A stretch of DNA of 5,122 nucleotides, from NCBI GenBank assembly GCA_001797695.1, contig MGQD01000119.1, positions 1 through 5,122 of the forward strand. Reading direction: 5' to 3'. Position 1 is the first letter of the stretch. Each line of letters starts with the position of its first letter. Shown here piece by piece: positions 1 to 5,122 of this stretch. The notes under the pieces were generated by a model, which saw only the letters and a program-made list of their open reading frames with translations, searched no databases and had not been told where the DNA came from. The stretch comes from Deltaproteobacteria bacterium RBG_13_49_15 (lineage in GTDB: Bacteria > Desulfobacterota > Desulfobacteria > Desulfobacterales > UBA2156). Made by a program: the position numbers and the translations under genes.

Positions 1-1220
1 ATTTTGTTGACCACGGCATTTGCCATCCGTTCCACAGCCGGGTCTTCGTTTTCAAAAGGATGTCCAAGGGACTGAAGCGTTTTTTTGGCTTCTCCCTTCA
101 CAATGAATTCGATCTTGTTTCTGAGCGCCACCACTGTCGGCACCACATCCAGGCTTTCAAACCATTTACGGAAATGAATGACCGACTCCTCCACGATCCG
201 TTCTCCTTTGGCGGCCTCCTGTTTCCGGTCTTCCAGGTTTTCGACAATGATTCCCTTAAGATCATCGATGTCATAGACATAGGAATTGGAAAGCCGGTTG
301 ATCTCCGGATCAATGTCCCGCGGGACGGCAATGTCGATAAAAAAAAGAGGCCGATTTTTTCGCATCCGGATGATCCTCTTGACCTGATCCTTCCGAATAA
401 CAAAATCAGGGGACCTCGTGGAGCTGATAATGATATCGACGAGCGGGAGGTAATCCTGGATCTCGTTGTAATGGACAGCTTGCCCCTTAAACCGGAGGGC
501 AAGCTCAACACCCCGTTCAAAGGTCCGGTTGGCGATAAAAATATTCCCAACCCGGTTCCTGACCAAGTGTTCAACAGCGATTTCAGCCATTTCGCCTGCT
601 CCGATGAGGAGCACTTTTTTGTTTTCCAGTGTATCGAAGATCTTTCTTCCGAGTTCCACGGCAGCATAGCTGATCGATACGGCATGATCTCCGATTCCGG
701 TTTCGGTACGTATCCGTTTTGCCACAAAAAAGGCGTGATGCAGCAACCGGTTGAGGATGACGCCGGCGGTCTTTTTTTCGGCAGCCGTGCGATAGGCACT
801 CTTGATTTGCCCAAGGATCTGAGGTTCTCCCACCATCATCGAATCAAGACTGGATGCGACTCTGAAGACATGCCGGATCGCCTCATCGTCCGTATGGACA
901 TAGAGCGCATCCTCAAAAGGTCCTTCAGGGACCGGCTTGGAGGTCATCATAAATGCTTTGACATCCCGGATGGCATTTTCCCTATGATCCGAAACCAGGA
1001 GCGCCTCAACCCGGTTACAGGTTGAAAAGAGCATGACTTCCTGGATATTCGGTCTTTTTGACAGTGTTTCCAGACCCGTATCGGTTTCATCCGCTGAGAA
1101 GGCGATGCATTCCCGAAGCTCAACCGGCGCTGTCTCGTGATTCAGCCCGATTATAATGATAACGGGCCTTTCCGATGTTGCCGGCAAAAAATCATTATCG
1201 TGTTTTGGTATCTTCAACAT
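1..1220 (-). CDS. hemA: Glutamyl-tRNA reductase (3' end beyond window)
   Basis: NADPH-dependent reduction of glutamyl-tRNA(Glu) to glutamate-1-semialdehyde, the committed cytoplasmic step of C5 tetrapyrrole synthesis. The frame stays open from an ATG at 1220 to the window edge (406 full codons); the family is usually about 420 residues, so only the extreme C-terminus is missing. Visible motifs: GLNHETAPVELRE (residues 25-37), STCNRVE (66-72) with the catalytic Cys68 that forms the thioester, GEPQILGQIKSAY (131-143), the NADPH-binding GAGEM (207-211), ANRT (230-233) and DIAVPRDIDP (296-305). The helical dimerisation region follows, with KWFESLDVVPTVVALR. An in-frame TAA three codons upstream makes this ATG the only standard start, preceded by a modest TAAGGG Shine-Dalgarno. 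About 20 residues precede the conserved core, longer than in E. coli HemA. It lies 30 bases after ccsB and is probably cotranscribed with it. Family assignment is near certain. Confidence 0.97.
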   Translation of the reverse strand, partial: MLKIPKHDNDFLPATSERPVIIIIGLNHETAPVELRECIAFSADETDTGLETLSKRPNIQEVMLFSTCNRVEALLVSDHRENAIRDVKAFMMTSKPVPEGPFEDALYVHTDDEAIRHVFRVASSLDSMMVGEPQILGQIKSAYRTAAEKKTAGVILNRLLHHAFFVAKRIRTETGIGDHAVSISYAAVELGRKIFDTLENKKVLLIGAGEMAEIAVEHLVRNRVGNIFIANRTFERGVELALRFKGQAVHYNEIQDYLPLVDIIISSTRSPDFVIRKDQVKRIIRMRKNRPLFFIDIAVPRDIDPEINRLSNSYVYDIDDLKGIIVENLEDRKQEAAKGERIVEESVIHFRKWFESLDVVPTVVALRNKIEFIVKGEAKKTLQSLGHPFENEDPAVERMANAVVNK

Positions 1221-1250
1221 CAGCCCTTAGTTGGCAAATAAGCTGCATCC

Positions 1251-2072
1251 TTAAAACCTTGTAAATTCCACGTGATGCCCCTTTAAAAGAAAATTGACTC
1301 CGATGAACGTGAACAGAAGGATCGCAAAACCGATGATGGACATGATTGCCATCCGTCTTCCGCGCCATCCCACAGCCAACCTTCCGTGAAGGAGCGCCGC
1401 ATAGACAAGCCATGTGATCCCGGACCAGACTTCTTTAGGATCCCAGCCCCAGAACCTCCCCCAAACCGATTTGGCATAAACAAAGCCGGTGATAAGACCG
1501 GTGGTAAGCAGGGCAAACCCAACAATAATGCATGCGTAACCGGTGGAATCGAGCAGTTCGAGGGAGGGAAGACGTTTGTAAAAGAAGCCTCGGGTTTTCC
1601 CCTTAATGCTTCGTTCCTGGAGCAGGTACATCATGCCCGCACCGCAGGCCAGCGCAAAGGCGGCGTCTGCAATAAATATGGCCAGGATATGAAACATGAG
1701 CCAGAAGCTGGTAAAGATGGCTTTGGCTGTTGTCGGCTGCTGGGGAATCAGGGCGGCGATCACCATGATAATAAGAGCGAGCGGTGCAGCGAAGATTCCT
1801 AAAATCTTGAGGTTGAAACGATATCGGACGAAAATAAAAACCGCGGCCACGGCCCAGGCGGCAACAGACAGGGTTTCATAAAGGTTGCGTGCCGGCATAT
1901 GCCCTGTCTGGACGAAAATGGCGATGATGGCCGCGGAATGAATCAAGAGTCCCGCAAGAAGAATAAAATATCCGATCCGGTTAAAATTCTCCTTCTGAAA
2001 AAAAAGATAGGCGATATAACTTGCGGTGCTCAACAAGTAAAAAGAGATGATAGCAGAAATAAGATTTTCCAT
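1251..2072 (-). CDS. ccsB: CcsB/CcsA-type cytochrome c biogenesis membrane protein (HemX-like)
   Basis: Integral membrane protein of the cytochrome c assembly family (CcsA/ResC/HemX), 273 residues. It has about eight hydrophobic segments, near residues 3-24, 33-54, 66-84, 90-109, 118-150, 175-200, 214-231 and 241-263. The tryptophan-rich WWD heme-handling motif is intact (WGRFWGWDPKEVWSGITW, 204-221). Candidate heme-ligand histidines are H128, H229 and H266/H267, and the C-terminal GVNFLLKGHH resembles the GVN-L-GxH ending of CcsA proteins. In System II the CcsA/CcsB complex exports heme and attaches it to apocytochromes; the partner ResB-like subunit is not in this window. A HemX-like role in limiting GluTR is the main alternative, because hemA follows 30 bases downstream. 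The ATG at 2072 has an AGGA six bases upstream. The symbol follows the common bacterial name and could equally be ccsA or hemX. Confidence 0.88.
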   Translation of the reverse strand: MENLISAIISFYLLSTASYIAYLFFQKENFNRIGYFILLAGLLIHSAAIIAIFVQTGHMPARNLYETLSVAAWAVAAVFIFVRYRFNLKILGIFAAPLALIIMVIAALIPQQPTTAKAIFTSFWLMFHILAIFIADAAFALACGAGMMYLLQERSIKGKTRGFFYKRLPSLELLDSTGYACIIVGFALLTTGLITGFVYAKSVWGRFWGWDPKEVWSGITWLVYAALLHGRLAVGWRGRRMAIMSIIGFAILLFTFIGVNFLLKGHHVEFTRF

Positions 2073-2094
2073 TGAAATCCTGTCTTTTTTTCCG

Positions 2095-2760
2095 TCATTC
2101 GTCCGTTTTTAGCAGTGATGCGCTGTCAAATCCGTTCCCCAGGACATCTCGAAGCATATCATCGATTTTTTTAATATCGTTCATCCGGATAAGATCGATG
2201 AGCCCTTTTTCGATCAAGGACTCGAATATCGGTTTATGGGCTTCAGGTTCATGTTTTTCCGTCAACAGTTTATCCCGGATTTTTCCCATGAGATAAAGAA
2301 ATTCCGCATACTCATTCCCGAAGCGCCCCTCGAGTTCTTTGCGAAGAGTTTTGGCAAATGCCGGACTTTTCCCGGATGTCGAGACGGCGATCACCAGGTC
2401 GCCGCGCCGGACGATGGAAGGTAAAATGAAATTGCATGCCTCCGGCCGATCGGCGATGTTGCACAGTTTATCGACCCGCACAGCGTCGCTGCTGATCGCA
2501 AGATTAACGGCCTGGTCGCTCGTTGCGCCGATGACCAGGAACATCCTGTCCAGATCCGCTGATACGTACGCCCTCTTAACCCATCGAATCGTTTGGTTTT
2601 CAGCAAGCTGTTGAAGTTGTACGGTTGCATCCGGACTCACAACGGTGACATGGGCGCCGCAATCAAGGAGGGTGATTGCCTTACGCGTGCCGACATCCCC
2701 GCCTCCCACGATCAGGCAGTGCTTTCCTTTGATATCCAGGTAAATCGGATAGTAACGCAT
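2095..2760 (-). CDS. Precorrin-2 dehydrogenase / siroheme synthase N-terminal type
   Basis: Cytoplasmic NAD-dependent oxidation of precorrin-2 to sirohydrochlorin; some family members also insert iron to give siroheme. The 221-residue protein matches the stand-alone SirC/Met8/CysG N-terminal family and has no uroporphyrinogen methyltransferase domain. A Rossmann fingerprint VGGGDVGTRK is at 18-27. The NIADRPEACNFILP stretch (101-114) contains Asp104, in line with the catalytic Asp of CysG and Met8p. AVSTSGKSP (125-133) corresponds to the CysG loop carrying the phosphorylated serine. A helical C-terminal domain follows. I chose the ATG at 2760 because the product begins MRYYPIYLDIKGK, as family members normally do. 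A TTG at 2778 would add six residues, and neither start has a clear Shine-Dalgarno. It lies 23 bases after the MBL gene and 22 before ccsB. In sulfate reducers sirohydrochlorin feeds siroheme for sulfite reductase and Ahb-pathway heme. Confidence 0.93.
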   Translation of the reverse strand: MRYYPIYLDIKGKHCLIVGGGDVGTRKAITLLDCGAHVTVVSPDATVQLQQLAENQTIRWVKRAYVSADLDRMFLVIGATSDQAVNLAISSDAVRVDKLCNIADRPEACNFILPSIVRRGDLVIAVSTSGKSPAFAKTLRKELEGRFGNEYAEFLYLMGKIRDKLLTEKHEPEAHKPIFESLIEKGLIDLIRMNDIKKIDDMLRDVLGNGFDSASLLKTDE

Positions 2761-2783
2761 GTCAGGGTGTTTTAACAATTTTT

Positions 2784-3572
2784 TCAGGTGATTTCTATTT
2801 TTAAAAGATCATAAGCCAGAATGAGAGGTCCGTTGTAGGTTTTGCGGCATTCGTTTTCAATATCCGTCATATCGCATTCCGGATACAGATGGGTCAAAAC
2901 CAACTTTTTGACATTGGAAAACGTCGCGATCTTTCCCGCAAGGGATGGGGTCAGATGTCCGTTCGTCTTAAGGTCATCCGGGAAGGCCGACTCGCAGATG
3001 AAGAGGTCCGTATCTTTTGCCAGTGCAATCAGATTTTCGTTGTAATCGGTATCTCCGGAGTAAACAATGGAGTTGCCTGACGGAACGGTAATGCGGCATG
3101 CAAGGCTTTCCGGATTATGCATAACCGGGATGGTCTCCAGGGTAAACTCTGGTGTGACATGTCGAGCGCGGCCGGCGTTGTTCAATTCAATGATCTCCAG
3201 AAGTCCTGGAGCCAGTTCCACCCACGCACCGAAAGCATTTTTCAATTTTCCGTAAAAAGCTGAAACCCCTTTGCCTGAAACGATCCGCAGCGGAAATCGT
3301 CGCTGAGCAGCGTCCGGATATTTGGTTGCAAATAAAAAAGGGACGAGTTCGGAGCTGTGATCCGGATGAAAGTGCGAAATAAAAAGATGAGATATTTCAA
3401 AAATGGTGGTTTGGGCCTCCAGAAGCCGTCGCATGGTTCCGGGTCCGATATCAAGAAGTATTTTTTCAGTACCCGCTTCCACAAGGACCGAGCATGAGCT
3501 TCTTTTTAATGAAGGGACGCAGGTCCCGGACCCGAGGATGGTGGCGGAGATCTTCGGCCTTCCCTCCATCAT
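2784..3572 (-). CDS. Metallo-beta-lactamase fold hydrolase, RNase Z-like
   Basis: Probable cytoplasmic zinc-dependent phosphodiesterase-type hydrolase of 262 residues; the substrate is unknown. It begins ILGSGTCVPS (12-21), as RNase Z-type proteins do, followed by LLDIGPGT (39-46). The metal-binding motif SHFHPDH is at 66-72 (H67, H69, D71, H72). Further likely metal ligands are H152 (VMHNPES), D174 (YSGDTD) and H228 (LTHLYPE); GHLTPSLAG with H206 precedes the last. It is shorter than a typical RNase Z of about 300 residues, and I see no obvious extended exosite for tRNA, so tRNA 3' processing should not be assumed. The ATG at 3572 overlaps the DHH stop codon (ATGA, 4 bases), implying translational coupling; a GGGAG lies upstream, and a second ATG follows at once at 3569. 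The superfamily call is firm and the specific function open. Confidence 0.9.
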   Translation of the reverse strand: MMEGRPKISATILGSGTCVPSLKRSSCSVLVEAGTEKILLDIGPGTMRRLLEAQTTIFEISHLFISHFHPDHSSELVPFLFATKYPDAAQRRFPLRIVSGKGVSAFYGKLKNAFGAWVELAPGLLEIIELNNAGRARHVTPEFTLETIPVMHNPESLACRITVPSGNSIVYSGDTDYNENLIALAKDTDLFICESAFPDDLKTNGHLTPSLAGKIATFSNVKKLVLTHLYPECDMTDIENECRKTYNGPLILAYDLLKIEIT

Positions 3573-4558
3573 ATCATCTCGCTCCCTTTTTCGATCCGGT
3601 TAATGATCCATTCCATAACCTTTTTTTCATTTTTTGGATCGAAGGACGGTTTTAGATCCGACAAAGAGATTTCCGCGCGGGCCATGCTTTTATGTCCACC
3701 TGCCGATCCTTCCCGGGCAAAGCTTTTTTTTGCCACTTTCCCGGCGTCTTTACGAAGTCCGTCGTTTCTTAAAATGATGATCAATTTGTCCTGCCAAAAA
3801 CCCGAAACGATGCTCCAGGTCGCTGTATCCACCCTCATGAAAAAATCCGCGATGATCACACAGATGTCCGGATTGACGACCTGGTCAAGATGAACAAAGA
3901 TCTTTCCCCGTCTCATTCGTCTATTTTCAAAGGCCGTTTTGAAGTATTTCAAGAATTCAAGCTTCAGGATGGCCCTCTCGATTTTTCTCGCTAAATAAAT
4001 ATTGGCGTGTTTGAAAAGGAATTGAAACGCACGGACATCTTCGATTGTAGCCTGTCTTTCAAAACCGTTGGTATCGGTTTTAATGGCGAGAAACAGGGCG
4101 GTGGCCAGTTTGGCGCTTGGCTTGATTTTGGCCGCCCTCAGATATTCGGTCAAAATGGTGGCGGTGGCGCCGTACTTGGGACGAATATCCATAAACGGAG
4201 CCTGAACACCGGTTTCGGGATGATGATCGATGATCGCGTCCGGTTTGATTTTTGAAAAGATCTCGTTGTGATTCGGCTGGGAATCGACCAGGACAATCCG
4301 GGAAAAAACCTCCCAAACCACATGATCGATATGAACCAGCGGCACACCAAGAAGCCGGATCATGGCCAGGTTGTCCGGCCGTTCAATGATGTTGATGTAA
4401 GCCAAGGTGACGCCGGCGACCCGCCTCCACAGAAGCCGTTTGACCGCCATGGCGCAGGCAATGGCATCCGGATCGGCAGAAATGGGAATGAGCACATGAT
4501 CGTTTTGTGAAAACCGGTCAAAAAAGCGGTTCAGCCTTTCAGTGCCCGACATGGTCAT
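3569..4558 (-). CDS. DHH/DHHA1-family phosphoesterase
   Basis: Predicted manganese-dependent phosphoesterase of the DHH superfamily, which includes NrnA nanoRNase/pAp phosphatases and cyclic dinucleotide phosphodiesterases. The product is 329 residues from the ATG at 4558. Motif I is SADPDAIACA (27-36), motif II VDSQPNH (91-97), motif III the signature DHH at 111-113 within IIDHHPETG, and motif IV KTDTNGF (160-166) with Asp162. The DHHA1 domain carries the substrate-binding GSAGGHKS (284-291). The usual motif I histidine (HxNPDxDA in NrnA) is replaced here by Pro25 in LIPISADPDA. No CBS, DRTGG or membrane segment is visible. An AGAGGA 12 bases upstream and a GGG closer in support this start; ATG 4552 and GTG 4594 are alternatives. 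It is first in the probable five-gene operon and shares 4 bases with the MBL gene. The superfamily is clear, the substrate unknown. Confidence 0.9.
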   Translation of the reverse strand: MTMSGTERLNRFFDRFSQNDHVLIPISADPDAIACAMAVKRLLWRRVAGVTLAYINIIERPDNLAMIRLLGVPLVHIDHVVWEVFSRIVLVDSQPNHNEIFSKIKPDAIIDHHPETGVQAPFMDIRPKYGATATILTEYLRAAKIKPSAKLATALFLAIKTDTNGFERQATIEDVRAFQFLFKHANIYLARKIERAILKLEFLKYFKTAFENRRMRRGKIFVHLDQVVNPDICVIIADFFMRVDTATWSIVSGFWQDKLIIILRNDGLRKDAGKVAKKSFAREGSAGGHKSMARAEISLSDLKPSFDPKNEKKVMEWIINRIEKGSEMI

Positions 4559-4570
4559 ATCAACCCAAGA

Positions 4571-4576
4571 TCCTCT
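4571..4576 (-). promoter_or_regulatory. Ribosome binding site of the DHH gene
   Basis: AGAGGA on the minus strand is the best Shine-Dalgarno match between the promoter and the DHH reading frame. It sits 12 bases before ATG 4558 and 18 before ATG 4552. It lies downstream of the GTG at 4594, so it argues against that longer start, which has no purine-rich site ahead of it. Confidence 0.5.
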
Positions 4577-4583
4577 AAAAGAT

Positions 4584-4615
4584 TGGTTAACCACATGTCA
4601 TGCTCAGTGGGAACC
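4584..4615 (-). other. Possible leader hairpin with a 10-base palindrome
   Basis: The predicted 5' leader of the DHH-hemA operon contains a perfect palindrome TGGTTAACCA at 4584-4593. The same bases can instead pair with 4607-4615: GGTT with AACC and CCAC with GTGG, separated by a small internal loop and closed by a 12-base loop. The structure could be an operator, a leader hairpin or chance. It does not match a riboswitch I recognise. Confidence 0.25.
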
Positions 4616-4621
4616 TTTGCC

Positions 4622-4640
4622 TAATATCTGCGATATATTA
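4622..4640 (-). promoter_or_regulatory. Inverted repeat overlapping the -10 element, possible operator
   Basis: TAATAT and ATATTA form a perfect 6-base inverted repeat separated by 7 bases, covering the predicted -10 box and the expected transcription start. A second, nested repeat (ATATC, TGC, GATAT) lies inside it. The position would suit a repressor site. However, AT-rich promoter sequence produces such repeats by chance, and no regulator is encoded in the window. Confidence 0.25.
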
Positions 4641-4663
4641 CAATTAAAATGAGGCGGTGACAA
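4635..4663 (-). promoter_or_regulatory. Sigma70-type promoter for the DHH-MBL-sirC-ccsB-hemA operon
   Basis: On the minus strand a -35 element TTGTCA (4658-4663; five of six bases match TTGACA) is followed by exactly 17 bases and then TAATAT (4635-4640; four of six match TATAAT). The surroundings are AT-rich. Transcription would start near 4628, giving a leader of about 70 bases before ATG 4558. It is the only good promoter match I saw ahead of the gene cluster. The call rests on spacing and consensus alone. Confidence 0.55.
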
Positions 4664-4686
4664 ATGATTTTCCAGCCGGCGCCAAG

Positions 4687-4709
4687 ACTAAAACGCACGG
4701 CGAGCGTTT
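4687..4709 (-). terminator. Weak intrinsic terminator after the FMN-binding gene
   Basis: Just after the TAA at 4713 the minus strand reads AAACGC, a 7-base TCGCCGT loop, GCGTTT, then more T-rich sequence (TAGTCTT). The 6-base stem is half A-T pairs and the T tract is short and broken, so termination would be inefficient. The position between the stop codon and the next promoter supports the call. Confidence 0.35.
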
Positions 4710-4712
4710 GGT

Positions 4713-5081
4713 TTATCGGTATGCCTTTTCGATCGCTTTCTGAGCGGCGTTCATGATGACAATGCTGCTGTTGGTGGCGCCGGAAACCGCATCGACCACT
4801 GTGGACTGCTGTTCAACCATCCGTTTCGGAATGATCTCATTGACAATCGTTCCTTTCCAGGATGCGAAATGATTCACTATTGTAACGGTTTCCATTATCC
4901 CTTCCTTAATTGTCAATCTGACCGTCGCGCTGTTGGGACCGCCACGGTAATAGCCATCGTATACACCGTTTTGGAGGCGCCGATATTCGAGAGGTGAGCC
5001 GATCGGTCGGGCGATTTGGCAGGAAAAAACGGAAATGGACAGAGTGAAGGCCAGCAGATTGTAAACAAAAAAACGCTTCAA
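4713..5081 (-). CDS. Small exported FMN-binding domain protein, putative lipoprotein
   Basis: A 122-residue protein with an N-terminal export signal and one FMN-binding (NqrC/RnfG-type) domain, probably an extracytoplasmic redox carrier. Residues 1-20 have a KR start and a hydrophobic core ending VFS-Cys21, a plausible though imperfect lipobox (Phe at -2). The domain begins with NGVYDGYYRGG (38-48) and continues with ATVRLTIKEG (52-61). DAVSGAT (97-103) fits the Dxx(S/T)GA(T/S) flavinylation motif, in which ApbE attaches FMN covalently to the threonine, here Thr103. The start is a TTG at 5081: a TAA lies two codons upstream, no ATG or GTG follows before the domain, and the TTG is needed to include the signal peptide. 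No Shine-Dalgarno is evident. No Nqr/Rnf partners or apbE are in view. The promoter at 4635-4663 suggests it is transcribed separately from the downstream operon. Confidence 0.85.
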   Translation of the reverse strand: MKRFFVYNLLAFTLSISVFSCQIARPIGSPLEYRRLQNGVYDGYYRGGPNSATVRLTIKEGIMETVTIVNHFASWKGTIVNEIIPKRMVEQQSTVVDAVSGATNSSIVIMNAAQKAIEKAYR

Positions 5082-5122
5082 ATTTTATGCCGATTCGGGG
5101 TTTATTGCGAAAATGGGAGTTG
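5082..5122. other. Non-coding edge upstream of the FMN-binding gene
   Basis: These 41 bases lead into the FMN-binding gene. They hold an in-frame stop just before its TTG and no clear ribosome binding site. An AT-rich GGCATAAAAT stretch could be part of a -10 region, but no matching -35 element could be identified with confidence before the window ends. Confidence 0.3.

Noticed and set aside
98..814. A 238-codon open frame on the minus strand
   Set aside because: It lies in another frame of the same strand inside hemA and its Ser/Arg-rich product matches nothing. hemA explains the region fully.
60..1025. A 321-codon open frame on the plus strand
   Set aside because: It is antisense to hemA, whose protein shows unmistakable GluTR motifs across the whole span. 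The plus-strand product has no recognisable domain and low-complexity, His- and Asp-rich composition typical of a shadow frame.
1195..1413. A 72-codon minus-strand frame bridging ccsB and hemA
   Set aside because: It overlaps the conserved WWD-containing end of ccsB and the start of hemA, and its product has no recognisable features. It looks like chance read-through in another frame.
2095..2760. Full CysG trifunctional siroheme synthase or a truncated version of it
   Set aside because: The protein ends naturally after the helical domain and ccsB begins 22 bases later. There is no remnant of a methyltransferase domain, so it is a stand-alone dehydrogenase rather than a broken CysG.
4595..4670. 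Riboswitch (for example cobalamin or another tetrapyrrole-related class) upstream of the operon
   Set aside because: The leader is only about 70 bases and shows none of the conserved boxes of known riboswitches, only short hairpins.
4664..4756. A short plus-strand reading frame (30 codons) preceded by a purine-rich GAGGCGG
   Set aside because: It runs into the 3' end of the FMN-binding gene on the opposite strand and overlaps the minus-strand promoter and terminator region. The product has no recognisable features, so coding is unlikely.

Overview
The window reads as ordinary core chromosome of an anaerobic Gram-negative bacterium. The best guess is a sulfate-reducing member of the Desulfobacterota (Desulfobacterales-like). 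The grounds are the C5-pathway hemA sitting with a free-standing precorrin-2 dehydrogenase and a CcsB-type cytochrome c assembly protein, moderate GC, and a small lipoprotein-like FMN-binding protein. That placement is inferred from gene content and remembered gene order; no search was possible. All six supported genes lie on the minus strand, so transcription runs from high to low coordinates. No RNA genes, mobile elements, CRISPR arrays or phage genes were seen.

Layout in the direction of transcription. 5081-4713: a 122-residue exported FMN-binding domain protein starting with TTG. 4712-4559: a 154-base non-coding gap holding a weak hairpin that may end the FMN-protein transcript, a well-spaced sigma70-type promoter (TTGTCA, 17 bases, TAATAT) with an inverted repeat over its -10 element, and a leader of about 70 bases. 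4558-3569: a DHH-family phosphoesterase. 3572-2784: a metallo-beta-lactamase (RNase Z-like) hydrolase overlapping the DHH gene by 4 bases. 2760-2095: a siroheme-type precorrin-2 dehydrogenase. 2072-1251: the CcsB/CcsA/HemX-type membrane protein. 1220-1: glutamyl-tRNA reductase (hemA), cut off at its C-terminus by the window edge.

The five genes from DHH to hemA are spaced -4, 23, 22 and 30 bases apart with no visible terminator between them, so they probably form one operon from the promoter at 4635-4663. The last three share a clear theme. GluTR commits glutamyl-tRNA to tetrapyrrole synthesis, SirC makes sirohydrochlorin (the route to siroheme and, in sulfate reducers, to heme through the Ahb pathway), and CcsB handles heme for c-type cytochrome maturation. 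The two leading hydrolases look like nucleic-acid or nucleotide enzymes, and their link to tetrapyrroles is not explained by sequence. The points most worth a second look are a DHH protein whose motif I lacks the usual histidine, and the CcsB/HemX-like gene directly ahead of hemA. I found no convincing evidence of a wholly new system.
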